Of a stretch of 64,000 nt of DNA, positions 17,686-25,627 are shown piece after piece. The notes beneath the pieces were generated by a model that was not told where the DNA came from, did not search any database, and saw nothing but the letters and a program-made list of their open reading frames with translations. A program made the translations under genes and the position numbers. This stretch comes from Jejuia sp040720935 (GTDB lineage Bacteria; Bacteroidota; Bacteroidia; Flavobacteriales; Flavobacteriaceae), in NCBI RefSeq assembly GCF_040720935.1, contig NZ_JBFDAE010000018.1, positions 1-64,000 on the forward strand, given 5' to 3'. Position 1 is the first letter of the stretch. Each line of letters opens with the position of its first letter.

Positions 17686-18393
17686 TTAAAATTTTAAAAT
17701 TGGAAAACCGTTTTGACACTCAATTGACTTTGGTGGACTTACAACATCACAGGTAGAAAACACACTCCACTTGATATTATAATCACGTTCTGCTTTAGTA
17801 TATTCTTCAACTTTTTTCAAGAATGCTACTGTATCTATACTTTTAGGATAGGCTAAAAACCATTGTGGACCTCCACAGGCTTTTGAGCCATAGGGTGTAA
17901 ATGTCCAATCTTCTGCATTTTCACATGGAATCCCTTTTATAAAGGCTTCAATTTCATCATAAATAGCCATTAATTTCCTATAATCTATTTCGCGTTCCGT
18001 TAATTCTTTAGTAACCACTAATTCATTTTCAGTAAGCGAAACAATACGCCATGCATAATTATTCGGAAAATGATCTTGAGTAATTAAAACCACCGCATCA
18101 TTAAGCTGCCATTTTCCATTGTAATCAAAAAACGACAAAGGCGGTGTACCGCACCAACCCGATGAACGTTCAACAAAATCGCCATTTTTCATAAATGAAA
18201 TCCCATAACCATCAACAGGTAACTTACTCGCTCTTTCAAAAGTGATGTTAGTATCGTTATATTCTGGGTTTACCCAATTGCCGATTAGTAAATTATCGTT
18301 GTCTATAACTATGTCGTCACTAGGCTCACAACGCATGTTTACCATTAAAAATAATACTGTAATTGAAAAGAAAACTTTTTTTATGGATTTCAT
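17686..18393 (-). CDS. Hypothetical lipoprotein with lipocalin-like N-domain
   Basis: A 235-residue protein with a signal peptide and lipobox-like VNMRC (Cys at about 22), then an acidic spacer. Residues about 37-125 read like a lipocalin-type strand pattern (LIGNWVNPEY..., GISFMKNGDFVER, KWQLNDAVVLI). The C-terminal part has a distinct cysteine-rich domain with YGSKACGGPQ and four or more cysteines. I do not know its function. It is the first gene of the three-lipoprotein run, and its stop abuts the next start codon. Confidence 0.7.
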   Translation of the reverse strand: MKSIKKVFFSITVLFLMVNMRCEPSDDIVIDNDNLLIGNWVNPEYNDTNITFERASKLPVDGYGISFMKNGDFVERSSGWCGTPPLSFFDYNGKWQLNDAVVLITQDHFPNNYAWRIVSLTENELVVTKELTEREIDYRKLMAIYDEIEAFIKGIPCENAEDWTFTPYGSKACGGPQWFLAYPKSIDTVAFLKKVEEYTKAERDYNIKWSVFSTCDVVSPPKSIECQNGFPILKF

Positions 18394-18496
18394 AGATTCG
18401 ATTTGTGATTTAATATTAAGATGTAAATAGTCTCAAAAGGTTGCGTTAAACATAAACAAATTTTATCAAAAAGTTAACAGAAATTAAATCTGCCAC

Positions 18497-18529
18497 TTTG
18501 TCACAAAAAACAATTTAATTGTATCTTTG
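18497..18529 (+). promoter_or_regulatory. Bacteroidetes-type promoter of miaB
   Basis: TTTG (18497-18500), a 21-nt spacer and TATCTTTG (18522-18529) match the TTG-N19-21-TAnnTTTG consensus. The predicted transcript starts near 18536, about 50 nt before the miaB ATG. Confidence 0.7.
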
Positions 18530-18586
18530 CACCACCCCGCCATAGAGGTAGGTACGAAAATTGACCCTTAGTGGTCTCAGTACATT

Positions 18587-20047
18587 ATGGAAAAGATAAT
18601 AGACGAAAGCAAACAGGGAGAAGCTTTAATTCTCGACAAAAAAGACAGCAACAAACGTAAACTCTTTATAGAAAGTTACGGTTGCCAGATGAATTTTAGC
18701 GACAGCGAAATTGTAGCTTCAATTTTAACGGAGCAAGGTTACAACACCACTCAAAACCTAGAAGACGCAGATTTGGTTTTAGTAAACACCTGTTCAATTC
18801 GCGATAAGGCAGAACAAACTGTAAGAAAGCGTTTGGAAAAATATAATGCCGTAAAAAAAGAACTGAACCCTAAAATGAAAGTTGGTGTTTTAGGCTGTAT
18901 GGCAGAACGCTTAAAAAGCAAATTTCTCGAAGAAGAGAAAATTGTGGATTTGGTTGTGGGACCAGATGCTTACAAAGATTTACCAAACCTTTTAGCCGAA
19001 GTTGAAGACGGTAGAGATGCCATTAACGTGATACTTTCCAAAGAAGAAACGTATGGCGATATTTCTCCCGTTCGATTAAACACGAATGGTGTTACCGCAT
19101 TTGTTTCTATAACCCGCGGGTGTGATAATATGTGTACGTTTTGCGTAGTGCCTTTTACGAGAGGTCGCGAACGCAGTAGAGATACACAAAGTATCATAGA
19201 AGAAATCAACGAACTTTGGGATAAAGGCTATAAGGAAGTAACGTTGCTGGGTCAAAATGTAGATAGTTACCTATGGTATGGTGGCGGATTGAAAAAAGAC
19301 TTCGAGAAAGCCAGCGATTTACAAAAAGCCACAGCAGTTAATTTTGCGAAATTGTTAGATTTATGTGCCAAGGCACAACCTAAAATGCGTTTTCGTTTTT
19401 CAACGTCCAACCCTCAAGATTTAACGCTTGATGTGATTGAAACCATGGCGAAGCATAGAAATATCTGTAACTATATTCACTTACCTGTCCAAAGTGGCAG
19501 CAACCGTATCCTAAAGGCAATGAACCGTTTACATACGCGTGAAGAATATTTTGAATTGATTGACAACATTAAACGATTAATTCCAGATTGTGCTATTAGT
19601 CAAGACATGATTACTGGTTTTCCAACAGAAACTGAAGAAGACCATCAAGACACATTGAGTTTAATGGAATATGTAAAATATGACTTTGGATTTATGTTTG
19701 CTTACTCTGAAAGACCGGGGACTTTAGCAGAGCGAAAAATGGAAGATGATATTCCTGCGGCTATAAAAAAACGTCGCCTTAACGAAATAATCGCTTTACA
19801 ACAAAAACATAGTTTATTGCGCACCAAAGAACATGTTGGTAAAGTTGAAGAGGTTTTAATTGAAAAGTCTTCAAAACGTTCCGATGCACATTGGTCTGGG
19901 AGAAACACCCAAAATACGGTGGTTGTTTTTCCGAAGGAACATTATAAAGTTGGGGATTTTGTAAATGTAAAGATTACGGATTGTACGAGTGCGACATTGA
20001 TTGGAATCCCCCTAGCCCCCGAAGAGGGAACTCTCACTCAGGCGTAA
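18587..20047 (+). CDS. miaB: tRNA-2-methylthio-N6-dimethylallyladenosine synthase MiaB
   Basis: A 486-residue radical-SAM methylthiotransferase acting on i6A37 of tRNA. The N-terminal UPF0004 domain carries three cluster cysteines (SYGCQMN, NTCSIRD, LGCMAER). The radical-SAM CxxxCxxC is in TRGCDNMCTFC. A TRAM domain lies at the end (about 410-475). The last dozen codons (GIPLAPEEGTLTQA) and the stop region are made of the CCCCTAGCCCC repeat element, so the natural C-terminus has probably been replaced. It is the first gene of a plus-strand run leading to the sigma-54 activator and lptE. Confidence 0.96.
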   Translation: MEKIIDESKQGEALILDKKDSNKRKLFIESYGCQMNFSDSEIVASILTEQGYNTTQNLEDADLVLVNTCSIRDKAEQTVRKRLEKYNAVKKELNPKMKVGVLGCMAERLKSKFLEEEKIVDLVVGPDAYKDLPNLLAEVEDGRDAINVILSKEETYGDISPVRLNTNGVTAFVSITRGCDNMCTFCVVPFTRGRERSRDTQSIIEEINELWDKGYKEVTLLGQNVDSYLWYGGGLKKDFEKASDLQKATAVNFAKLLDLCAKAQPKMRFRFSTSNPQDLTLDVIETMAKHRNICNYIHLPVQSGSNRILKAMNRLHTREEYFELIDNIKRLIPDCAISQDMITGFPTETEEDHQDTLSLMEYVKYDFGFMFAYSERPGTLAERKMEDDIPAAIKKRRLNEIIALQQKHSLLRTKEHVGKVEEVLIEKSSKRSDAHWSGRNTQNTVVVFPKEHYKVGDFVNVKITDCTSATLIGIPLAPEEGTLTQA

Positions 20048-20153
20048 AAAAGAGGGGCTTTTAATTAAACAACAAAAAGTTAGATAAAAACAATGAAGAC
20101 TCAAAATAATATTAACCAAAGTTTTTTAGTTCCCTCTATGGGGGCTAGGGGGC
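20008..20153. repeat. REPIN-like composite element, arms in inverted orientation
   Basis: The left arm (20008-20042) starts CCCCCTAGCCCCC and runs into GAGGGAACTCTCACTCAG, inside the 3' end of miaB. The right arm (20129-20153) is its inverted counterpart, GTTCCCTC...GGGGGCTAGGGGGC, just before the sigma-54 regulator. The roughly 85 bp between the arms is AT-rich and not coding. Related arms occur at 54183-54228 and 63737-63844. Confidence 0.8.
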
Positions 20154-20171
20154 TTTTTTAGGGGCTTTCCT

Positions 20172-21440
20172 ATGGAATCAGTACAAGCAATAAAACAACG
20201 TTTTGGGATTATTGGTAATACATTAGCACTTAATCGTGCCATAGAAAAAGCCATTCGTGTAGCTCCTACCGATATTTCGGTTTTGGTAACTGGCGAAAGT
20301 GGTGTTGGTAAGGAAAGTATTCCGAAAATTATCCATCAATTGTCACATAGAAAACACAATAAATACATCGCTGTAAACTGTGGCGCCATTCCAGAAGGCA
20401 CCATTGATAGTGAATTGTTCGGACACGAAAAAGGTGCTTTTACAGGAGCTACGGCAACCCGAAGCGGTTATTTTGAAGTTGCTGATGGCGGCACTATTTT
20501 TTTAGATGAAGTTGGAGAATTGCCATTGACCACCCAAGTGCGTTTGTTACGTATTTTAGAAAATGGGGAGTTTTTGAAAGTAGGCTCCAGTAAAGTGCAA
20601 AAAACCGATGTTCGAATTGTTGCTGCCACCAACGCCAATATGTTTGAAGCCATTGAAAAAGAGAAATTCAGGGAAGATTTATATTACAGGTTAAGTACCG
20701 TTGATATTCATTTACCACCACTTCGCGAACGTCAGGAAGACATCCATTTGTTATTCAGAAAATTTGCCAGTGATTTTGCATTAAAGTATAAAATGCCGAC
20801 GGTAAAACTTACGGATGATGCCATCCAATTACTTGTGAAACATAGATGGAGCGGTAATATTCGGCAATTACGTAATATTGCCGAACAAATATCGGTATTG
20901 GAGCAAAATAGAACGATTTCTGCGGAAGCTTTAAAAAGTTATTTACCATCATCGGCTTCCACAAATTTACCTGCTGTTATTAAGACTTCAAAAAGCGAAA
21001 GCGATTTTAGTAGCGAACGTGAGATTCTTTACAAAGTCCTTTTCGACATGAAAAGTGATTTAAATGACTTGAAGAAACTCACTATGGAACTCATGAAGAA
21101 CGGCAATACAAAGGATGTTGAAAAAGACAATGAGCATCTCATTCAAAAAATTTATGGCGACGATAGCGAAGATAAAGACGACATTGCTTTTGAAGAAGAC
21201 GTTGAAGATTCGCCTGAATATTTATCGATTCCGGAGCATGTTAATGAACCATCTACTGTAGATAAATATCATTTTGCCGAAGAGATTGAAGAAGAGGAAA
21301 CCTTATCGCTACATGATAAAGAATTAGAATTGATAAAAAAATCGTTGGAACGCCATCATGGAAAACGTAAATTAGCGGCTGCCGAATTGGGCATTAGCGA
21401 ACGTACGCTTTACAGGAAAATTAAACAATACGATCTATAA
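20172..21440 (+). CDS. Sigma-54-dependent transcriptional activator without receiver domain
   Basis: A 422-residue bacterial enhancer-binding protein. The AAA+ domain starts almost at the N-terminus, with Walker A GESGVGKES (41-49). The sigma-54 contact loop GAFTGA (88-93) and Walker B GGTIFLDEVGE are intact, with a VRLLRILE segment and arginine-finger region. After an acidic, poorly conserved linker (about 330-380), a Fis-type helix-turn-helix closes the protein (KLAAAELGISERTLYRKIKQ). There is no N-terminal sensor or receiver domain, so activity may be set by level or by another protein. It is co-directional with miaB and lptE. Confidence 0.94.
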   Translation: MESVQAIKQRFGIIGNTLALNRAIEKAIRVAPTDISVLVTGESGVGKESIPKIIHQLSHRKHNKYIAVNCGAIPEGTIDSELFGHEKGAFTGATATRSGYFEVADGGTIFLDEVGELPLTTQVRLLRILENGEFLKVGSSKVQKTDVRIVAATNANMFEAIEKEKFREDLYYRLSTVDIHLPPLRERQEDIHLLFRKFASDFALKYKMPTVKLTDDAIQLLVKHRWSGNIRQLRNIAEQISVLEQNRTISAEALKSYLPSSASTNLPAVIKTSKSESDFSSEREILYKVLFDMKSDLNDLKKLTMELMKNGNTKDVEKDNEHLIQKIYGDDSEDKDDIAFEEDVEDSPEYLSIPEHVNEPSTVDKYHFAEEIEEEETLSLHDKELELIKKSLERHHGKRKLAAAELGISERTLYRKIKQYDL

Positions 21441-21462
21441 ATTTTCGTTACTGAACAAAAAA

Positions 21463-21486
21463 GATTCCCACCTTCGTGGGAATGAC
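21463..21486. repeat. REP palindrome (GATTCCC...GGGAATGAC)
   Basis: An imperfect palindrome, GATTCCCACC-TTCG-TGGGAATGAC, lies between the sigma-54 regulator stop and the lptE start. It is a single-arm member of the family at 23.9, 30.7, 31.5 and 33.0 kb. Confidence 0.7.
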
Positions 21487-21498
21487 AAAGAATTATAA

Positions 21499-22005
21499 AT
21501 GAAACACATAAAACACATAACCTTAATTATAGTCGCCATTTCAGTTCTGGGCTGTGGTGCCTACTCTTTTACAGGGGCATCCATTTCTGCGGATACTAAA
21601 ACATTTCAGGTGAATCGTTTCGAAAATAATTCGCTTTTAGTGGAGCCTGGTTTAGAGTTAACTTTTAGAAATTCAATGATTCAAATTCTAGAAAATCAAA
21701 CAAATTTGAATAATGTGAATTCTAACGGAGATATTGTGTACGAAGGTGAAATTACAGAATACCGTATCTCCCCTACTACAGCTACCTCACAAAATACAGC
21801 GGCCCAAAACAGATTAACAATTACGATTAAAGTTCACTTTTACGACAAAAATGATCCTGAAGCCGAATTTGAAAGACCTTTTACATTCTTTCATGACTAT
21901 CCGGGTAGAGAACAATTAACTGGAGCACAAAAAGACACCGCTATCGAAGATATTTTTGAACGCATCACACAAGATATTTTTAATGCCTCTTTGGCAAAAT
22001 GGTAA
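21499..22005 (+). CDS. lptE: LPS-assembly lipoprotein LptE-like
   Basis: A 168-residue lipoprotein with lipobox ISVLGCGAYSF (Cys at about 19). The GxYSFTGASI start, VNRFENNSLLVEPGLELTF and GEITEYRISP strands match the Bacteroidota LptE family. LptE plugs the LptD barrel and helps deliver lipopolysaccharide to the outer leaflet. No lptD lies in this window. It follows the sigma-54 regulator by 58 bp and precedes the TPR-like gene; this order with secG is common in flavobacteria (recollection, not checked). Confidence 0.9.
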   Translation: MKHIKHITLIIVAISVLGCGAYSFTGASISADTKTFQVNRFENNSLLVEPGLELTFRNSMIQILENQTNLNNVNSNGDIVYEGEITEYRISPTTATSQNTAAQNRLTITIKVHFYDKNDPEAEFERPFTFFHDYPGREQLTGAQKDTAIEDIFERITQDIFNASLAKW

Positions 22006-22010
22006 AACAG

Positions 22011-22057
22011 ACTATTTCGGTGCTAGTCCCGAAATAGTAATCCCGATAGCTATCGGG
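22011..22057. repeat. Two adjacent hairpins between lptE and the TTG-start gene
   Basis: The first hairpin pairs ACTATTTCGG (22011-22020) with CCGAAATAGT (22029-22038). The second is the perfect 16-bp palindrome CCCGATAGCTATCGGG (22042-22057). A run of A, not T, follows, so it is not a classical plus-strand terminator. It may be a repeat element or an mRNA-stability structure. Confidence 0.7.
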
Positions 22058-22076
22058 AAAAAAAAATCAAAAACAA

Positions 22077-23030
22077 TTGAATAGTCACGATTTCACATCT
22101 TTATTACAAAATCCTAAAGAGATCAACCCCCTTAAAACCGAGGCGTTGCAATCTGTTATTCAAGACTATCCCTATTTTCAATCTGCCAAAGCTTTATATT
22201 TAAAAGGGCTAAAAAGTCAAGAAAGCACCGATTATAATCAAGCTCTAAAAATCACAGCAGCTTACACCACCGACAGAAGTATCTTATTCGATTTTATAAC
22301 TTCGGATGTATTCGTTCAGAATGAAATTTCAAAAATCATCAAGAAAAACACGATTTATCTCAATGATATGAATGTGAGTGCTGATGATATTTCAGTCAAT
22401 AAAAGTTTAACAATTGATGATGCTTTAAAACAACAAATCAATGAGACCTCGGGAGTTTTAGACCCAGAATTATTTCAGCCTAAAGACCCTTCTCAAAAAA
22501 AGACCGTTCTTTTTAAACTGGATGAATCTGAAACTATAGAAAACGCCACGGCCGACACAAAAACCCAAGACGCAACCGCTGAGGATATTTTAAGTTTAGG
22601 CAAACCGCTTCAATTTGATAAAAGAGAAGCACATTCATTTAATGAGTGGTTGAAATTAACACGCTTCAAACCTATTAAAAGAACTGAGGAACCTGTCGAT
22701 AAAAAGCCTGATGCGTTAGACACCAAAGCACCTGAAAAACCAGAGACGGCAAAAAAACACGAATTAATAGATAAGTTTATATCACAAAATCCTAAAATTA
22801 ATCCGACCAAACCTGTATCAAATAAGGGTAATCTTGCCAAAGCCCAAATGATACAACCAGAGGCGTTAATGACAGAGACTTTAGCACGCATTTATGTGGA
22901 ACAAAAAAACTATAAAAAAGCAATTCAATCGTATAAAATTTTAAGTTTGAAATATCCAGAAAAAAGTAGTTTCTTTGCAAACCAAATTAAGGCAGTAGAA
23001 CAATTACAAGAACAAAATAATATAGAATAA
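22077..23030 (+). CDS. TPR-like cytoplasmic protein, TTG start
   Basis: A 317-residue protein. The N-terminal part (about 1-90) starts NSHDFTSLLQNP and has DYPYFQSAKALYLKGL. The middle is acidic and low in complexity. The C-terminal 60 residues form a TPR-like pair (MTETLARIYVEQKNYKKAIQSYKILSLKYPEKSSFFANQIKAVE). No ATG is available before residue 98, so translation must begin at TTG 22077; the N-terminal family signature supports this. It shares one base with the secG start (TAATG), indicating translational coupling. The role is unknown; it is often found before secG in Bacteroidota. Confidence 0.82.
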   Translation: MNSHDFTSLLQNPKEINPLKTEALQSVIQDYPYFQSAKALYLKGLKSQESTDYNQALKITAAYTTDRSILFDFITSDVFVQNEISKIIKKNTIYLNDMNVSADDISVNKSLTIDDALKQQINETSGVLDPELFQPKDPSQKKTVLFKLDESETIENATADTKTQDATAEDILSLGKPLQFDKREAHSFNEWLKLTRFKPIKRTEEPVDKKPDALDTKAPEKPETAKKHELIDKFISQNPKINPTKPVSNKGNLAKAQMIQPEALMTETLARIYVEQKNYKKAIQSYKILSLKYPEKSSFFANQIKAVEQLQEQNNIE

Positions 23031-23407
23031 TGAGCACGTTTACAATATTTTTAGCGCTTATAGTAGTTGTAGCATTTTTGCTAGTAGTAGTAATTATGGT
23101 GCAAAACCCTAAAGGCGGTGGGTTATCCTCATCTTTCGGTGGCGGTGGCACACAACAATTAGGTGGTGTAAAAAAGACCACAGATTTTTTAGACAAAAGC
23201 ACATGGACATTAGCAACATTGCTTTTGGTACTAATTTTAGTATCTAATGTTGCAATAAATAGAGGAGAAACTGCGGTAGATTCTAAAGCATTAGATCTTG
23301 ATGCACCAACTGCGCAACCATTACCTGCGCTTCCGGATACACCAGCACCACTTCCTGCAACAGATAATTCAGGAACAACTACTACTGATCCAGAAGGAGA
23401 CAACTAG
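23030..23407 (+). CDS. secG: Preprotein translocase subunit SecG
   Basis: A 125-residue membrane protein with two transmembrane helices (about 3-24 and 60-79). The SecG loop QNPKGGGLSSSFGGGGTQQLGGVKK lies between them (shown as QNPKGGGLSS and FGGGGTQQLGG), and a proline/threonine-rich periplasmic tail follows. SecG assists SecYEG in protein export. The longer tail is usual for Bacteroidota. The start overlaps the previous stop by one base, and a strong terminator follows. Confidence 0.94.
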   Translation: MSTFTIFLALIVVVAFLLVVVIMVQNPKGGGLSSSFGGGGTQQLGGVKKTTDFLDKSTWTLATLLLVLILVSNVAINRGETAVDSKALDLDAPTAQPLPALPDTPAPLPATDNSGTTTTDPEGDN

Positions 23408-23426
23408 TTTTTATAAAAAATTATAC

Positions 23427-23458
23427 AAAATGCCAACTTTACAAGTTGGCATTTTTTT
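23427..23458 (+). terminator. Terminator after secG
   Basis: A 13-bp stem (23427-23439 with 23443-23455) is closed by a TAC loop, with core TGCCAACTT/AAGTTGGCA. A T-run ending at 23458 follows. It separates the secG unit from groES. Confidence 0.88.
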
Positions 23459-23488
23459 GTTACTGCAAGTTTGTCAGTTTACAAGCCA

Positions 23489-23519
23489 TGGCACATTTTT
23501 AGTACAACGCTTAAGCGTT
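23489..23519 (+). promoter_or_regulatory. Candidate groES control region: sigma-54-like box and palindrome
   Basis: TGGCAC (23489-23494) is followed after 5 nt by TAGTA. The spacing matches a sigma-54 promoter (TGGCAC-N5-TTGCW), but the -12 GC is GT here. Just downstream is a perfect 14-bp palindrome, AACGCTTAAGCGTT (23506-23519). I see neither a CIRCE operator nor a good TAnnTTTG site. Weakly supported. Confidence 0.3.
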
Positions 23520-23554
23520 AATCAATAACTTAATTAATTAAAATATAAAACAAA

Positions 23555-23830
23555 ATGGGATTAAACATTAAACCATTAGCAGATAGAGTTCTTGTAGAAC
23601 CTGCTGAAGCCGAAACTAAAACAGCATCTGGAATTATTATTCCTGATAACGCTAAGGAAAAACCACAAAAAGGAAAAGTTGTAGCTGCCGGACCCGGCAC
23701 AAAAGACGAACCTATTACTGTTAAAGTTGGCGACACCGTTTTATATGGAAAATACGCTGGAACAGATTTAAAACTTGAGGGTAATGATTACTTAATCATG
23801 CGTGAGAGTGATATATTGGCAATTGTATAA
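23555..23830 (+). CDS. groES: Co-chaperonin GroES
   Basis: A 91-residue protein with the family signature: start KPLADRVLVEPAEAETKTASGIIIPDNAKEKP (the mobile-loop region includes ETKTASGIIIP), PQKGKVVAAGPG, and end YLIMRESDILAIV. It caps the GroEL ring during ATP-driven folding. Length is normal. It lies 105 bp upstream of groEL; the gap carries an inverted pair of REP palindromes. Confidence 0.97.
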   Translation: MGLNIKPLADRVLVEPAEAETKTASGIIIPDNAKEKPQKGKVVAAGPGTKDEPITVKVGDTVLYGKYAGTDLKLEGNDYLIMRESDILAIV

Positions 23831-23840
23831 AAGCTTTTTT

Positions 23841-23919
23841 CATTTCCGCGAAGGCGGAAATCTCATCAAACAAAGTAATATAATAACATTAAACAGTTTC
23901 CCGCCTTCGCGGGAATGAC
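23841..23919. repeat. Inverted REP pair between groES and groEL
   Basis: Arm 1 (23841-23863) reads CATTTCCGCG-AAGG-CGGAAATC. Arm 2 (23896-23919) reads GTTTCCCGCC-TTCG-CGGGAATGAC. Each arm is itself palindromic and together they form an inverted pair. The ATG inside GGGAATGAC creates a false in-frame start seven codons before the real groEL start. Confidence 0.75.
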
Positions 23920-23935
23920 AAAAAATAATTATAAA

Positions 23936-25564
23936 ATGGCAAAAGACATAAAATTTGATATTGACGCACGCGACGGATTAAAACGCGGTGTAGATGCATT
24001 AGCAAACGCAGTAAAAGTAACTTTAGGTCCTAAAGGACGTAATGTAATTATCAGTAAAAGTTTCGGAGCACCACAAGTAACTAAAGATGGTGTTACTGTA
24101 GCTAAAGAAATAGAATTGGACGATGCACACGAAAACATGGGTGCGCAGATGGTAAAAGAAGTGGCTTCTAAAACCAACGATTTGGCTGGTGATGGCACAA
24201 CAACTGCTACCGTTTTAGCACAAGCCATCGTAAAAGAAGGTTTAAAAAACGTAGCTTCTGGTGCAAACCCGATGGATTTAAAACGTGGTATTGACAAAGC
24301 TGTTGAAGCAATTACTGAAGATCTTGAAAAACAAACTCAAAAGGTTGGAAATTCTTCTGAAAAAATAAAACAAGTTGCTGCTATTTCAGCAAATAATGAT
24401 GATACCATCGGTGATTTAATCGCTACAGCTTTCGGAAAAGTTGGTAAAGAAGGTGTCATTACTGTTGAAGAAGCAAAAGGTATGGAAACATACGTTGATG
24501 TTGTTGAAGGTATGCAGTTCGATCGCGGTTATTTATCGCCTTACTTTGTTACTGATGCAGATAAAATGATTGCCGATTTAGAAAATCCATACATTTTATT
24601 GTTCGATAAAAAGATTTCTAACTTACAGGAAATTCTTCCAATATTAGAGCCAGTAGCTCAAAATGGTCGCCCATTATTAATCATTGCCGAAGATGTTGAT
24701 GGACAAGCCTTAGCTACTTTGGTGGTAAACAAATTACGTGGCGGATTAAAAATTGCCGCTGTTAAAGCACCTGGTTTTGGAGACAGACGTAAAGCAATGT
24801 TAGAGGATATCGCAATTTTAACTGGTGGAACTGTAATTTCTGAAGAAAGAGGATTCACTTTAGAAAATGCTGATTTATCAATGTTGGGTTCTGCTGAAAC
24901 AGTAACGGTTGACAAAGACAATACAACTATTGTAAATGGTGCTGGTGATGCCGATGCTATTAAAGCAAGAGTAAACCAAATCAAATCCCAAATTGAAACC
25001 ACAACTTCAGATTACGATAAGGAAAAACTACAAGAGCGCTTAGCTAAATTGGCTGGCGGTGTTGCTGTACTTTATGTTGGTGCTGCAAGTGAAGTTGAAA
25101 TGAAAGAAAAGAAAGATCGTGTTGACGATGCTTTACATGCAACTCGTGCTGCCGTGGAAGAAGGTATTGTTGCCGGTGGTGGTGTCGCACTAGTGAGAGC
25201 AAAAGCTGTTTTAGCAAAAATCACTACCGATAATTTAGATGAAACTACTGGTGTTCAAATCGTAAATAAAGCGATTGAATCTCCATTGAGAACTATTGTT
25301 GAAAATGCAGGCGGAGAAGGTTCTGTAGTTATCAATAAAGTTTTAGAAGGGAAAAAAGACTTTGGTTACGATGCTAAATCTGAACAATATGTTGACATGC
25401 TTAAAGCAGGAATTATAGATCCTAAGAAAGTAACACGAATCGCTCTAGAAAATGCCGCATCTGTAGCTGGAATGATTCTTACAACTGAATGTGCTTTAAT
25501 AGATATTAAAGAAGCTGATGCTGGTCATCCTCCAATGGGTGGCGGTATGCCAGGAATGATGTAG
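23936..25564 (+). CDS. groEL: Chaperonin GroEL
   Basis: A 542-residue Hsp60 ring subunit. It begins MAKDIKFDIDARDGLKRGVD, carries VTLGPKGRNVII and the ATP-binding DGTTTATVLA, and ends in the Gly/Met-rich tail GGGMPGMM. I chose the ATG at 23936 because the family start MAKxIKF is exact; the upstream in-frame ATG belongs to a REP palindrome. With GroES it folds cytosolic proteins. A terminator follows at 25597. Confidence 0.98.
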   Translation: MAKDIKFDIDARDGLKRGVDALANAVKVTLGPKGRNVIISKSFGAPQVTKDGVTVAKEIELDDAHENMGAQMVKEVASKTNDLAGDGTTTATVLAQAIVKEGLKNVASGANPMDLKRGIDKAVEAITEDLEKQTQKVGNSSEKIKQVAAISANNDDTIGDLIATAFGKVGKEGVITVEEAKGMETYVDVVEGMQFDRGYLSPYFVTDADKMIADLENPYILLFDKKISNLQEILPILEPVAQNGRPLLIIAEDVDGQALATLVVNKLRGGLKIAAVKAPGFGDRRKAMLEDIAILTGGTVISEERGFTLENADLSMLGSAETVTVDKDNTTIVNGAGDADAIKARVNQIKSQIETTTSDYDKEKLQERLAKLAGGVAVLYVGAASEVEMKEKKDRVDDALHATRAAVEEGIVAGGGVALVRAKAVLAKITTDNLDETTGVQIVNKAIESPLRTIVENAGGEGSVVINKVLEGKKDFGYDAKSEQYVDMLKAGIIDPKKVTRIALENAASVAGMILTTECALIDIKEADAGHPPMGGGMPGMM

Positions 25565-25596
25565 GTCGAGAGCCTCGACACGCAAATTATAACAAG

Positions 25597-25626
25597 AACG
25601 CTTCAATTAATTTTGGAGCGTTTTTT
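25597..25626 (+). terminator. Terminator after groEL
   Basis: The stem pairs AACGCT (25597-25602) with AGCGTT (25617-25622). A run of T follows to 25626. It lies 33 bp past the groEL stop codon. Confidence 0.7.
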
Positions 25627-25627
25627 A

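Noticed and set aside
22042..22057. Intrinsic terminator after lptE
   Set aside because: The perfect hairpin is followed by A residues, not T residues, on the plus strand, and no minus-strand gene needs it.
22610..23403. Minus-strand open frames opposite the TPR-like gene and secG
   Set aside because: They are antisense to well-supported genes and have no recognisable domains or start signals.
23298..23528. Open frame over the secG end and its terminator
   Set aside because: It runs through the secG terminator hairpin in another frame and has low-complexity His/Gln content.
23459..23554. CIRCE operator before groES
   Set aside because: The palindrome present (AACGCTTAAGCGTT) has no resemblance to TTAGCACTC-N9-GAGTGCTAA.
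23915..23935. Longer GroEL start (seven extra codons)
   Set aside because: The upstream ATG is part of a REP palindrome (GGGAATGAC). The family N-terminus MAKDIKF begins at 23936.
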